In this document: positions 26,911-35,978 of the stretch, one piece after another | Layout: every line of letters begins with the position of its first letter | Position numbering within the stretch: the stretch's first letter is position 1 | NCBI GenBank assembly: GCA_017472145.1 | Contig: JAFUQX010000058.1 | Location: 124,001 to 188,000 of the forward strand | Direction: 5' to 3' | DNA length: 64,000 nucleotides | Source of the DNA: Ruminococcus sp. | Lineage (GTDB): Bacteria > Bacillota > Clostridia > Oscillospirales > Ruminococcaceae | Position numbers and translations under genes: made by a program | The notes under the pieces: generated by a model | Told to the model about the DNA's origin: nothing | Database searches by the model: none | What the model saw: the letters and a program-made list of their open reading frames with translations, nothing else

Positions 26911-29244
26911 TCAGGTCAAAAGCATCTCCTTCATAAGGCTCAGATCAAAGACGTTGACGGAATGATCCTCATTGAGGTCTCCGGCTGCACGATCCGTAAG
27001 ACCTCCGGCCTTCAGAAGCCATTTCTGAAGCATGACAGCATCTGCAAGAGAAAATGTACCGTCAGCATTCACGTCCCCTTTCAACGGTTCTTCACGCTCA
27101 TCCTCTGTCATAGAAATCAGAAAGACAAGCGGTGAATTCCAGTAAATGGTGATCTCATTTGTAGAATAGCTTCCCTCATCATCAACATAGCACTTTGCAG
27201 GTGCTGTATCCGCAAGATACTTCTGTGCTGAAGGGTCCGCCAGATCGGAATTCACTCCCCCGACCAGCATACCAGGGCTGGCCTGGCCTTTCGCTATAGA
27301 AGGCCTGTGATGGGGATTCTGCGGAGAAACCGTACCATGCCCTGTCACATAGCAAATTCCGTTCGGATTTCTGCCCAACAGATAATGCAGCTGCTGCTCG
27401 GCCGCAGTCATATAAGATTCATCTCCGGTCAGCTCATACGCAAGAGAAAGGACGATTCCTGCATTTGCAATCGTCATATTGCTGCCCCAGGTATAGGCCG
27501 TAATAGCTGTTTCGTATCCCGTTTCTGCGATATTCTCCGTGTAGACATTGACCCAATTGAAAAGCATTTCCTTCGCCTTTGCATATTCGGCAGATTCTGT
27601 GTCGATGCCATCCATAGTCAGCAGTGCGATGTTTCCGTAATGTCCCACCATATGCCATTCCAGACCATCCTTGTAATAGGTACCAGTAATGGAATCGATT
27701 GCATTCAGATAAGCCGTATCACCCGTTGCACGGTACATCTGACAGGCAGCCCAGTAGCGTTCGTCACCGTCCCTCGAATCGGAATAACCGACATTCGAGA
27801 GATCCTCCGGATCTTCAAAAATCAGATCAGGATGCGCCTGAAGGAATTCCCAGGCATCTTCAGCCGCAGAAAAACAGGTTTCAGCAAATTCTGCATCCAT
27901 GCCATAATAGTACTCATAAGCCATCGCCATAATTGCACAGAAATCCGCTGTAGCAGCCGTGGAGACCGGGGCCAGAAGCTGCTGGGCAGTTTCCTTTTCC
28001 GGCATTATCGTTCCGGGATTGTTCTCGCTGTTCACCTGATGATACACGCCGCCGGATTCCGCCTGCATTTTCAGCATCCATTCTATCTCATAACGGGCCT
28101 CATCCAGAATATCCGGAATACCGTTTCCGCTTTCGGAAATTCCTATGCTGTCACTGTGAATAGACGGATTGGCTTCATAGGCCAGAAGCAGATCGGCAAC
28201 AGCCTTTGCGGCCGGAACGACATAGCGTCCGTAGTCCCCTGCATCATGCCAGCCGCCGGAAACATCGATCTGCTCGCTTGTACCATATACAGAAGCCAGA
28301 CCCGTATGGCAGGCTGCATGCCCGAAGATCTCATCCTCCACCTCGCAGCCGCAGCGCTGGAGATAGAGCATCCGGACCGCATCATCAAGGACACTGTCAT
28401 ATACATGCTCTGAAATCTCAAAGGTGTAGGACGCATCCAGTTCACCGCAGGTAATATAATAACGGCCTGGTTCTGTCACAGCTGAAAAATCACCATAGAA
28501 ATTGATTTCATCGGCACTTGTATTTTCCCGTTCGCCGTAAAGCACGTCCGTATACAGGATCTCCTCTGTCTCTGCATCAACAACAGAAAATTCGGTTTCT
28601 GTTGTAATGCCACGGAATACAGCCACTTTTTCAGCATCCGGCTTATATCCGAGCTGATTTATTGTGATGGGCGGCTCATAAGGGTCATAGGTTTCCACCT
28701 GACTTTCGTCAACCTCCTGAAGAACCACATTGTCAATATAAATCGTATGCTCCGGAAGCACCTCACTATGATTGCCGCAGTTCAGCACCAGCTTTGCATC
28801 AGCCGTTTCCTTTTCCATAGCGAACGTCAGGCTGATCGTCTGCACTTCATCGGAAAGCGTTATGCCCTGGGCTGCATACGCCTGATAACTTCCGCCGTCC
28901 TGTTGAATGAGGGCATCAATATAACGCTCCTGAGTGGAAGAAATGTCGAAGGTCAGCTGATAGCAGCATCCCTGACTCAGAGTAACAGAGTTACTGGAAA
29001 GCTGCACAGCATAGTTGACCGAGCCAAGCGCCGAAACTGTCAGGCCCAGCATTCCATTCTCATGCGAAACAGAGGCAGAGGCATCGCTTTTCGTATAGAT
29101 CCCCCAGCCGTCAATACCGCTGTCAAAGGTGGAATTTGTAATGAGATTAACCGTTTCTGCATAGACAGGCATAGAGCAGGCCCCTGAAAACATAGCTGCT
29201 GAACACAGAACGGCCCCGCACCTTTTCATAAATTGATTTTTCAT
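26911..29244 (-). CDS. Secreted GH9 endoglucanase with CBM and dockerin
   Basis: A 777-residue cellulosomal enzyme: signal peptide (about 1-30); CBM4/9-like module (about 34-182) related to the one in the 19861-23001 protein; Ig-like CelD_N domain (about 195-285, ITINQLGYKPDAEKVAVFRG); GH9 catalytic domain (about 290-700) with the Asp pair in GGWHDAGDYGRYVVPA, the PHHRPS motif and the acid Glu in EGSYSTNEITIYWNSPL; C-terminal dockerin (about 713-777, GDVNADGTFSLADAVMLQKW). GH9 enzymes cleave beta-1,4-glucan with inversion. The start is the ATG with GGAGGA upstream. It heads a unit with the GH130 phosphorylase. Confidence 0.95.
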   Translation of the reverse strand: MKNQFMKRCGAVLCSAAMFSGACSMPVYAETVNLITNSTFDSGIDGWGIYTKSDASASVSHENGMLGLTVSALGSVNYAVQLSSNSVTLSQGCCYQLTFDISSTQERYIDALIQQDGGSYQAYAAQGITLSDEVQTISLTFAMEKETADAKLVLNCGNHSEVLPEHTIYIDNVVLQEVDESQVETYDPYEPPITINQLGYKPDAEKVAVFRGITTETEFSVVDAETEEILYTDVLYGERENTSADEINFYGDFSAVTEPGRYYITCGELDASYTFEISEHVYDSVLDDAVRMLYLQRCGCEVEDEIFGHAACHTGLASVYGTSEQIDVSGGWHDAGDYGRYVVPAAKAVADLLLAYEANPSIHSDSIGISESGNGIPDILDEARYEIEWMLKMQAESGGVYHQVNSENNPGTIMPEKETAQQLLAPVSTAATADFCAIMAMAYEYYYGMDAEFAETCFSAAEDAWEFLQAHPDLIFEDPEDLSNVGYSDSRDGDERYWAACQMYRATGDTAYLNAIDSITGTYYKDGLEWHMVGHYGNIALLTMDGIDTESAEYAKAKEMLFNWVNVYTENIAETGYETAITAYTWGSNMTIANAGIVLSLAYELTGDESYMTAAEQQLHYLLGRNPNGICYVTGHGTVSPQNPHHRPSIAKGQASPGMLVGGVNSDLADPSAQKYLADTAPAKCYVDDEGSYSTNEITIYWNSPLVFLISMTEDEREEPLKGDVNADGTFSLADAVMLQKWLLKAGGLTDRAAGDLNEDHSVNVFDLSLMKEMLLT

Positions 29245-29291
29245 GAATATTCCTCCTGTTTCCAATCTGTATTGTGATTATACACAATTAT

Positions 29292-29320
29292 ATTATACAA
29301 CATAGCGTGTTTTCTATCAA
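29292..29320 (-). promoter_or_regulatory. Promoter of the GH9-GH130 unit
   Basis: Minus-strand TTGATA at 29315-29320, 17-base spacer, TATAAT at 29292-29297. The sequences TACACAA and TTGTGTA flank it (29281-29287 and 29325-29332), a possible operator repeat. Confidence 0.65.
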
Positions 29321-29473
29321 TGATGTTGTGTATACATTCTGTAAACCATAAAGCGCAAACGAACATGGCTGGCCTGAAACCAGAAAACCATATTTGAAAA
29401 GCTATAGCAAAGGGCTGCTGTGAACTTAAGCGATGCAGCGTCCATGACGTTCCATCGCTTGCATTCAAATATG

Positions 29474-29507
29474 AAAAAAGCAGTCCGACTTCTCGAACTG
29501 CTTTTTT
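29474..29507 (-). terminator. Intrinsic terminator of the 29509-29757 gene
   Basis: Stem AAAGCAGT/ACTGCTTT with T6 on the minus strand, starting right at the stop codon; A and T runs on both sides make it potentially bidirectional. Bases 29330-29473 hold nothing else I can recognise. Confidence 0.7.
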
Positions 29508-29508
29508 A

Positions 29509-29757
29509 TTATCCGAAGTATTCACCTACACTTGCACCGCTGTTATATTCCTTACGAATGCGCACAATAACTGCACCGTCCGGCTGTTCAGATTCCTCAT
29601 CGATTTTGTAGCGTGTCTTGTTCTTATCCATCTGGGCCTTGTAACGCTGAACCTCCTCCCGATTCAGCTTGATCAGAGATTCAACGGACAGACCACTGCC
29701 TTCTTTCTGCTGGAATCTGAGTGTCTGCATAATGCAGGCTGCTTGTATTCTTTTCAT
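29509..29757 (-). CDS. Small conserved hypothetical protein
   Basis: An 82-residue soluble protein beginning MKRIQAACIMQTLRFQQKEG and continuing with VQRYKAQMDKNKTRYKI and PDGAVIVRIRKEYN. I recognise it as a conserved small protein widespread in Clostridia, with no assigned function. The start is the ATG nine bases after GGAG; an ATG three codons earlier abuts that site. It is a single-gene unit with its own terminator. Confidence 0.72.
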   Translation of the reverse strand: MKRIQAACIMQTLRFQQKEGSGLSVESLIKLNREEVQRYKAQMDKNKTRYKIDEESEQPDGAVIVRIRKEYNSGASVGEYFG

Positions 29758-30015
29758 ATGCTTCATCTCCGTTTTTAATTCAGCTTACGCTGTATCTCAA
29801 TTATACCAGATTTCAGATTTTTTCGCAAAGCACATTTTTTACAAAAATTCTCCTATAGAATGATTGGTGAAAAAGCTCAGAAGCCATCATGTTATCACAG
29901 CTGAGAGCAAATCCACACCTTTGCAGAAGGAAGGAACCAATCGGACAGATCTGTCATATACTGAATAGAAATATCAGGATATATTTCGACTTTGATTTGA
30001 AAGGAGTTTTTCGTA

Positions 30016-33000
30016 ATGACAAATTTGTCAGATTATCCAAGCAGCGAATTTGTCAGAACCTTTGATATAGAAGCGATTTCGCTTCCCATCGTTTATAATG
30101 AATTCGGTGATCATGACCCGAATGGCATGCTCTATGTGCTGAAAAAGGATTCACAGCGGATCCAGCAGAGGGCAAGGGAGAATTTTGAGATGAATCCTCC
30201 CAAGCCCTATAAAGAGGTGCAGCCCCTTGTCATCAGAGCCAATGCAGGCGATGAGATTCACATCAACTTCTATAACAAGCTTGACAGAAGAGCCTCCATG
30301 CATGTGCAGGGACTGCGCTATGATGTTCAGACCTCGGATGGCGCAAATGTCGGGAATAATCTGGATACCACCACGGATGGGTTTATACACTACGTCTGGT
30401 ATGCAGAAAAAGAAGGTGTCTATCTGTTTTCAGATTTAGGTGATGCACGAAGCAGCGAGGACGCTACCAATGTGCACGGTTTATTCGGGGCCATCATCGT
30501 TGAAAAGCCTGAATCTGCCTGGTTTGATCCGATAACAGGCAAGGAAATCGAAAGCGGTCTGTTTGCGGATATTTACCATCCTGTAAGTCCTTCTTTTCGT
30601 GAATATGCAGTGTTTTTCCATGATGAGCTGGAAATCCGGAACAAGAACGGCGAGCAGCCTGTTGACCCTCATACAGGACTTCCCAATGGAACTACTGCTA
30701 TCAGCTATCGCAGTGAACCCATGCGAAACCGGCTGCCGCTGAATGAGATCCACCATGTTGTTACGGACGAGGACATTTCCATGAGTTCCTGGAGCTATGG
30801 CGATCCTGCGCCGCCGATTCTGCGGGCCTATGTGGGAGATCCTGCAAAGATCCGATTGATTCACGGCGGTATTAAGGAAACCCATGTATTCCATCTGCAC
30901 AACCACCAGTGGAGACTTGAACCGAGCGATCCCAAATCCACGATCATCGATTCTATTTCCATCAGTCCGCAGGAATGTTACACGCTGGACATTCTGTACG
31001 GGGCCGGCAGTCTGACCAGAATGATCGGCGATGCAATTTTCCATTGCCATCTGTACCCCCATTTTCACGAGGGCATGTGGACACTCTGGAGAATCTTTGA
31101 CCGTCTTGAGGACGGAACAGGTGAGCTGCCCGACGGCACACCCATAGAGCAGCTTATGCCGCTGCGGGATCGTCCGTGTCCGCCAAAGAAAGATCCCCTT
31201 CATCCGGGATATCCCAATTTTATCAATGGTGAAGCCAGCGAAAGGCCCCTTCAGCCGCCCTTTGGGATCCTGGACGAAAACGGAAATAACAAAATATTCC
31301 CCACACCATTGGAAGCTGCCAATTTCGTCCGGAATTTTGCGCCCGGTGCCCTGTACTCCGAAACCTGTCCATGCAGATGTCCAAAGGATATCAAGGTGTT
31401 TGAAATCGCAGTGGTGCAGGCCAAAATCATCTATAACCGCTATGGCTGGCACGACCCTCAGGGACGATTCTTTGTTCTGAAGGAGGATATCGAACGCCAT
31501 GGAACACTTGAAAATTATCTGGAAAAGGTAGAGCTGGGTAAAATACGTCCTGAACCGCTTGTGATCCGTGCCAATGCAGGAGATTGTATCGAAATTCGTC
31601 TGACCAATTTCCTGCCGGAATTCATCGAGGAAAGCCCATTCCAGATGAAAACGCTGACAGACATCATTGGATTTCACATTCACCTTGTAAAGTTCGATAC
31701 CATTGTGTCGGATGGTGCAGCCAATGGCTGGAGCAATATTGCCGGCGCACGAAAATGCGAAACTCTGATCGAACGATTCTTTGCCAATGAAGAGCTGAAT
31801 ACCGTCTTTTTCCATGACCATCTGTTTGCCAATTCCCATCAGCAGCATGGAATGTTCGGCGCACTGCTCGTTGAACCGGCCGGCTCCGAATTTCTCAATC
31901 CCAAAAACGGAAGGCCGCTGAAAAGCGGTGCAAATGCAGTCATCCGGAAAGCAAACGGAGAGTCCTACCGTGAATTTGCCATGTTCGTTCACGACTTTGC
32001 ACTGCTGTTTGATAAGGATGGAAATCCGCTGAATCCTCCTGAGCATCCCGGTTCGGATGATGACCCGGGAGTAATGGGCATCAGCTACCGCTGCGAGCCA
32101 ATGCGGGAACGCCTGAAAAAGAAAAATGACCCATCTCATATTTTCAGCTCACGGAAATACGGCGACCCGGCCACGCCCATTCTGGAGACCTACCCCGGCG
32201 ATCCCATGGTCATCCGGCTCCTGGACGGTGCGCACGAAGAACAGCACGCATTCAATATCAATGGCATGTCGTGGCGGAAAGAAATCACTGACCCGATTTC
32301 GCCGATCATTGCAGAGCAGACGCTTGGCATCTCAGAAGCATTCAACATCCGTATTGACGAGTATTACGGCGCAGGCGATTATCTGTATTATTTCGGGGGA
32401 CTGGACGATGTATGGCTCGGTTTGTGGGGCATCATCCGGGCACATCATCGCCGTCAGAAGCATCTTCTTCCGCTGTGCAATCGGAATAAGCCCATACCGT
32501 TTCCCCTTTGTCCGCCGAAGGGAGCAGCTGTCCGCAAATTTGAAATCGCAGCAATTCAGACAAACATTGAGTATAACCGTTATGGGGATCATGACCCTGA
32601 GGGTATGCTGTTTGTTCCTCTGGAGCATGCACAGGATATCAGATGCGGACGGAAGAAACCGATTCCTTTGATCCTGCGTGCCAATGCCGGAGATTGGATC
32701 GAAATCACACTGCACAATCAGTTTGATAAACCGGTACTGTATCACGACTACCCGTCTGTTCCGCTGGATTTGCGGCATAAGCCGTCAGACAGAGTATCTC
32801 TCAGCCCGCAGTTCCTGAAACGTGATCCTATATGCGCAGCCGGTGTGAATGTGGGCTATAACAGGCCAGAGCAGACGGCTGCTCCCGGTGAATGTATCCG
32901 TTACCTGTGGTATGCAGATAAGGAATACGGAACATGTATGCTTGGTGCATTCGGTGACCTGCGCAATCACAGATATCATGGTTTATTCGGCGCAATCATC

Positions 33001-33699
33001 ATTGAACCGCCTGCGGCCCAGTATTACTGCAATTGTCTCGTCCGGAAAGAAAACTACGGCGAACAGGCCGTGATCACTGCACCTGGTGTAAAATCGTTCC
33101 GGGAATTTGTACTATTTGCGCACAATGGCATCCGTCTCCTCGATAAGGATGGAAATCTGATAAAGACGGCTGCACAGGATGAGGGCGGCGGACACGGCGG
33201 TGTCGATCATGAAGATACAGGGGAAAAGGGCTTCAACTATCGTTCCGAACGTTTTTTTAACAGGCTGAAACGGGGTTCTGCTATCAGCAAGGTGTTCAGT
33301 TCCAAAGTCCATGGCGACCCTGCAACACCGCTTTTACAGTCCTATACAGGTGAGCGTATTATCATCCGTTATCTCATGCCGGGAGACAAACCGAGAAATA
33401 TCGGCTTTATACTGCACGGGCATAACTGGCTTGCTCAGCCTGATGATCCGTTTTCAAGGAGAATCTCTGTGCAGGGAGCCGTCAGTGTTGGCGGTGTGTA
33501 CAACATTGAGCTGGAAAATGGTGCATCTGAATATCCCGGTGACTATCTGTATCGTTCCGGTTCCCTGAAATGGGACGTAGAATCCGGTATGTGGGGAATC
33601 TTCCGCGTAATGAAAAAGGGAATTCGCTACTGCTGTGAATGTGCATGCCGAACCATCGGCAACTGGTGGGGAAAGAAACGATTTGAAAAAAATCCGTAA
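30016..33699 (+). CDS. Giant three-repeat (six-cupredoxin) multicopper-oxidase-like protein
   Basis: A 1,227-residue protein made of three tandem repeats of about 390 residues, starting near 14, 455 and 838. Each opens with a phrase like FEIAAIQTNIEYNRYGDHDP and contains RANAGD. Repeat 1 keeps copper-type motifs HVFHLHNHQW and IFHCHLYPHFHEGMW; repeat 2 keeps FHIHLVKFD and FFHDHLFANSHQQHG but has lost the C-terminal His set; repeat 3 keeps only HGHNW. Size and layout resemble the manganese oxidase MnxG and ceruloplasmin-like proteins. There is no signal peptide and the C-terminus is basic with CCECAC. Copper oxidase chemistry in an anaerobe is unexpected; metal binding or spore association are alternatives. 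The start follows AAAGGAG. Confidence 0.82.
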   Translation: MTNLSDYPSSEFVRTFDIEAISLPIVYNEFGDHDPNGMLYVLKKDSQRIQQRARENFEMNPPKPYKEVQPLVIRANAGDEIHINFYNKLDRRASMHVQGLRYDVQTSDGANVGNNLDTTTDGFIHYVWYAEKEGVYLFSDLGDARSSEDATNVHGLFGAIIVEKPESAWFDPITGKEIESGLFADIYHPVSPSFREYAVFFHDELEIRNKNGEQPVDPHTGLPNGTTAISYRSEPMRNRLPLNEIHHVVTDEDISMSSWSYGDPAPPILRAYVGDPAKIRLIHGGIKETHVFHLHNHQWRLEPSDPKSTIIDSISISPQECYTLDILYGAGSLTRMIGDAIFHCHLYPHFHEGMWTLWRIFDRLEDGTGELPDGTPIEQLMPLRDRPCPPKKDPLHPGYPNFINGEASERPLQPPFGILDENGNNKIFPTPLEAANFVRNFAPGALYSETCPCRCPKDIKVFEIAVVQAKIIYNRYGWHDPQGRFFVLKEDIERHGTLENYLEKVELGKIRPEPLVIRANAGDCIEIRLTNFLPEFIEESPFQMKTLTDIIGFHIHLVKFDTIVSDGAANGWSNIAGARKCETLIERFFANEELNTVFFHDHLFANSHQQHGMFGALLVEPAGSEFLNPKNGRPLKSGANAVIRKANGESYREFAMFVHDFALLFDKDGNPLNPPEHPGSDDDPGVMGISYRCEPMRERLKKKNDPSHIFSSRKYGDPATPILETYPGDPMVIRLLDGAHEEQHAFNINGMSWRKEITDPISPIIAEQTLGISEAFNIRIDEYYGAGDYLYYFGGLDDVWLGLWGIIRAHHRRQKHLLPLCNRNKPIPFPLCPPKGAAVRKFEIAAIQTNIEYNRYGDHDPEGMLFVPLEHAQDIRCGRKKPIPLILRANAGDWIEITLHNQFDKPVLYHDYPSVPLDLRHKPSDRVSLSPQFLKRDPICAAGVNVGYNRPEQTAAPGECIRYLWYADKEYGTCMLGAFGDLRNHRYHGLFGAIIIEPPAAQYYCNCLVRKENYGEQAVITAPGVKSFREFVLFAHNGIRLLDKDGNLIKTAAQDEGGGHGGVDHEDTGEKGFNYRSERFFNRLKRGSAISKVFSSKVHGDPATPLLQSYTGERIIIRYLMPGDKPRNIGFILHGHNWLAQPDDPFSRRISVQGAVSVGGVYNIELENGASEYPGDYLYRSGSLKWDVESGMWGIFRVMKKGIRYCCECACRTIGNWWGKKRFEKNP

Positions 33700-33706
33700 T
33701 ATATGC

Positions 33707-33743
33707 AAAAAAGGATTCCGGGGTTACAGCCGGAATCCTTTTT
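33707..33743 (+). terminator. Intrinsic terminator of the cupredoxin gene
   Basis: Stem AAGGATTCCGG/CCGGAATCCTT with an eight-base loop and flanking A and T runs. Confidence 0.88.
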
Positions 33744-33791
33744 CAGTATTATTGAAAGTCTTTCGTTTACACGATGCTTCGGCATATGAAG

Positions 33792-33820
33792 AAATCCTCG
33801 CTCGAAAAGAGCGAGGATTT
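33792..33820 (-). terminator. Hairpin terminator of the Asp-box dockerin gene
   Basis: Stem AAATCCTCGCTC/GAGCGAGGATTT with a five-base loop, 30 bases beyond the stop of the minus-strand gene at 33850; symmetric enough to act in both directions. Confidence 0.6.
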
Positions 33821-33849
33821 TCTCTTTCAATGAGATCGATAAACTGGAT

Positions 33850-35685
33850 CTAATTCAGCATAATGCTTTCTTCCGGTATGATCGAGATCTCCACGGCCTC
33901 CTTGTTCGTCGCATAGCCGACATACAGGTATCCATCGCAGACAAGACTCTTGACATAATGGAAGCCCTTTCTCTTGGCCTTTCCTTCGTAGATCAGCTCC
34001 GGATCGCTGGAATTGCTTCTGAGCAGATAGGCCTGGTCAAACGTCTGGCCATCTGCGGAAAGCACCACTGCAAGCGGACTGCGAAGGCTGTTGCTGACAG
34101 GAGAACCGGCCATGAACGCTGTTCCGTCTGAGAGGTTGCCTGCACTTTGCTTTGTCCGAGCATCGGGCATTTCCGTTATCTGAGGGCTGCTCCATGTAAC
34201 ACCCTCGTCCCGGCTGTAGGATACGATCTTTTTGTAGCTGCTTTGCTGATCTCTGAAAATCATCACGATCGTTCCATCAGACTGTACAAAGAGGCTCGGT
34301 TCCATTTCTACTGAGGCAGAGCCAGAAATATTCGGCGTGAAATCGCCTTTTTTCCAGCCTGTAATCCCGCTGGGATCGTCCGTATAAATCGGACTGACGA
34401 TCAGTCCCTCCTGGAAATGTGCAGCATTGACAACTCGGCCCGACTCGAGTACATGGGGATCCTGCTCAAAAACAGCATTCATCGGTGTGCCGTCTGCCAT
34501 CATAACCGGCTGCGGATCTGTCCAGGTGACACCATCCTGAGAAGTCATATAGTAAGCAAAGCCGCCTCGCGGAGACAGATCGGCCGGCCAATAGTTGATA
34601 TAGGCAACAAGCTGGTCATCTGTTGCAAGCCAGCCGCCGGAGGAGCAATAGCCGTCACCGATATCCTGAATGAGCAGCTGCGGCTCACTCCATGTCCGGC
34701 CCTGATCAGAGCTGACAGCATACATAACGTGCGTATCCTCGGAATCCTCGTCTTTTGCCGAGCTCTGCCACTGGCAGTAAAGTTTTCCATCATATCCTGC
34801 AAGACAAACACCATTGCAGTAATGATCACTGTCCTCATCTGCCTTCCAGACAGTCACAGTTTCAAGCCCTTCCGGATAGGAAAGGGAAAGCGTATCTGTG
34901 TTATCCTGATCGAACAGTCCGTCCGCTACACTGAAACGAAACGCTCTTTCTGTTGGTTCAGTGGGATCACCCGATGCATTGATAAGCTCTCTCTTCATAA
35001 GGCACAGATCAAAAACATCGATCTTTCCATCCACACACAGATCACCAGCCGTCCAGTCCGTCATGCTTCCTGCATTCAGCAGCCACTTCTGCATCATCGT
35101 GACATCTACTGCGGCAAACTGACCGTCTGCATTGACATCCCCACGAATTACTGCGATGTCCTTAGCCACGACCATGACCGTATAATTGACACATCCGGAA
35201 GACTGTCCGTTCTCACCAAGCGTGATGACATCCCCTTTTTCAAAAGAAGCCTGATACAAACTGAATACAACATCATTTGAATTGACAATATCCTCTCCGG
35301 TGTCCATCCATTCTGAAAGCCATGCCGGAGATGAGTCTACACGATCATCCAATGCAATATAAACGAAAATATCGGCATTGGCCGTGAAGGTGCCAAGATC
35401 ACCATCATAGGCCTTAGAATCGGCAGCTGTACGGATATAGTCCACACCGATCAGGAAGCCCGGAACGGTTTCAAAGGTCACATCCCGATCTCCGAATTGC
35501 AGATCCCCCTCTTGCAGGTCACTCTGAACAGACCAGTCTGCCGCATTTTCAGAATCGCTTACCTGTAACTGACTGATCGCACTGGCCGCAGAAACCTGCG
35601 TCCAGGATATAGCCCCGGTCAAACCAGAAATGACTGTCAGCGCAAGTGCAAGCGAGCCTATCTGTTTCAAACATAATTTTTTCAC
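33850..35685 (-). CDS. Secreted Asp-box (BNR) sialidase-like protein with internal dockerin
   Basis: A 611-residue protein with a signal peptide (about 1-33), an unassigned beta-rich domain (about 35-175), a complete type I dockerin in the middle (about 180-238: GDVNADGQFAAVDVTMMQKW, GDLCVDGKIDVFDLCLMKRE) and a six-bladed-propeller-like domain to the end. That domain has three clear Asp boxes: SSDQGRTW, SQDGVTW and SRDEGVTW. Sialidases and several other exo-glycosidases share this fold. The substrate cannot be told. The start is a GTG preceded by GGGGG; the longer frame upstream has no ribosome site and would place the signal peptide internally. Confidence 0.8.
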   Translation of the reverse strand: MKKLCLKQIGSLALALTVISGLTGAISWTQVSAASAISQLQVSDSENAADWSVQSDLQEGDLQFGDRDVTFETVPGFLIGVDYIRTAADSKAYDGDLGTFTANADIFVYIALDDRVDSSPAWLSEWMDTGEDIVNSNDVVFSLYQASFEKGDVITLGENGQSSGCVNYTVMVVAKDIAVIRGDVNADGQFAAVDVTMMQKWLLNAGSMTDWTAGDLCVDGKIDVFDLCLMKRELINASGDPTEPTERAFRFSVADGLFDQDNTDTLSLSYPEGLETVTVWKADEDSDHYCNGVCLAGYDGKLYCQWQSSAKDEDSEDTHVMYAVSSDQGRTWSEPQLLIQDIGDGYCSSGGWLATDDQLVAYINYWPADLSPRGGFAYYMTSQDGVTWTDPQPVMMADGTPMNAVFEQDPHVLESGRVVNAAHFQEGLIVSPIYTDDPSGITGWKKGDFTPNISGSASVEMEPSLFVQSDGTIVMIFRDQQSSYKKIVSYSRDEGVTWSSPQITEMPDARTKQSAGNLSDGTAFMAGSPVSNSLRSPLAVVLSADGQTFDQAYLLRSNSSDPELIYEGKAKRKGFHYVKSLVCDGYLYVGYATNKEAVEISIIPEESIMLN

Positions 35686-35823
35686 TTGTAATTCCCCCGT
35701 TTCTTTCGTCTTATGAGCGCAGCTGTGCAGGCAACTGCATTCGGGAAGAAAATCGCCGAATATCTGCATTGTCCGGATCCGGGCCGATGCCTATGCGTTT
35801 CGGCCTTTCACTCGGACTACTCT
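35686..35823 (-). promoter_or_regulatory. Structured 5' leader of the Asp-box dockerin gene
   Basis: About 138 bases between the promoter and the GTG start can fold into GC-rich hairpins: GTCCG/CGGAC closing GGCCGA/TCGGCC, then complementary segments around CAATGCAGATATTCGGC and CCGAATGCAG. It matches no riboswitch consensus I know. It may be an mRNA-stability or regulatory leader. Confidence 0.35.
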
Positions 35824-35829
35824 GGTCTT

Positions 35830-35858
35830 ATTATAGCATAGATCGGTCAAGATTGCAA
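35830..35858 (-). promoter_or_regulatory. Promoter of the Asp-box dockerin gene
   Basis: Minus-strand TTGCAA at 35853-35858, 17-base spacer, TATAAT at 35830-35835. Confidence 0.7.
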
Positions 35859-35878
35859 CTGTAATCCCGTAAATCAAC

Positions 35879-35917
35879 AAAATGCTCCTTCTGCCGGTTC
35901 AGGGCAGAAGGAGCATC
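35879..35917 (-). terminator. Terminator at the end of the rrf2-nifS-nifU-cysE-D/K operon
   Basis: Perfect 14-base stem ATGCTCCTTCTGCC/GGCAGAAGGAGCAT with a seven-base loop followed by TTTTG on the minus strand, about 60 bases after the acetyltransferase gene. Confidence 0.85.
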
Positions 35918-35978
35918 TCATGCTTTTGATTCAAATTCATTGTCTGCTGCAGCATTTTCGGGCTGTTTTTTCCTTAAG

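Noticed and set aside
30481-32139. Long minus-strand open frame inside the cupredoxin gene
   Set aside because: It mirrors codon bias of the plus-strand gene, whose three repeats and copper motifs are evident; no ribosome site or domain supports the opposite frame.
35686-35823. Cyclic-di-GMP-I riboswitch upstream of the Asp-box dockerin gene
   Set aside because: AAACGCATAGGC is only loosely like the aptamer core, and the tetraloop-receptor and conserved junction bases are absent.
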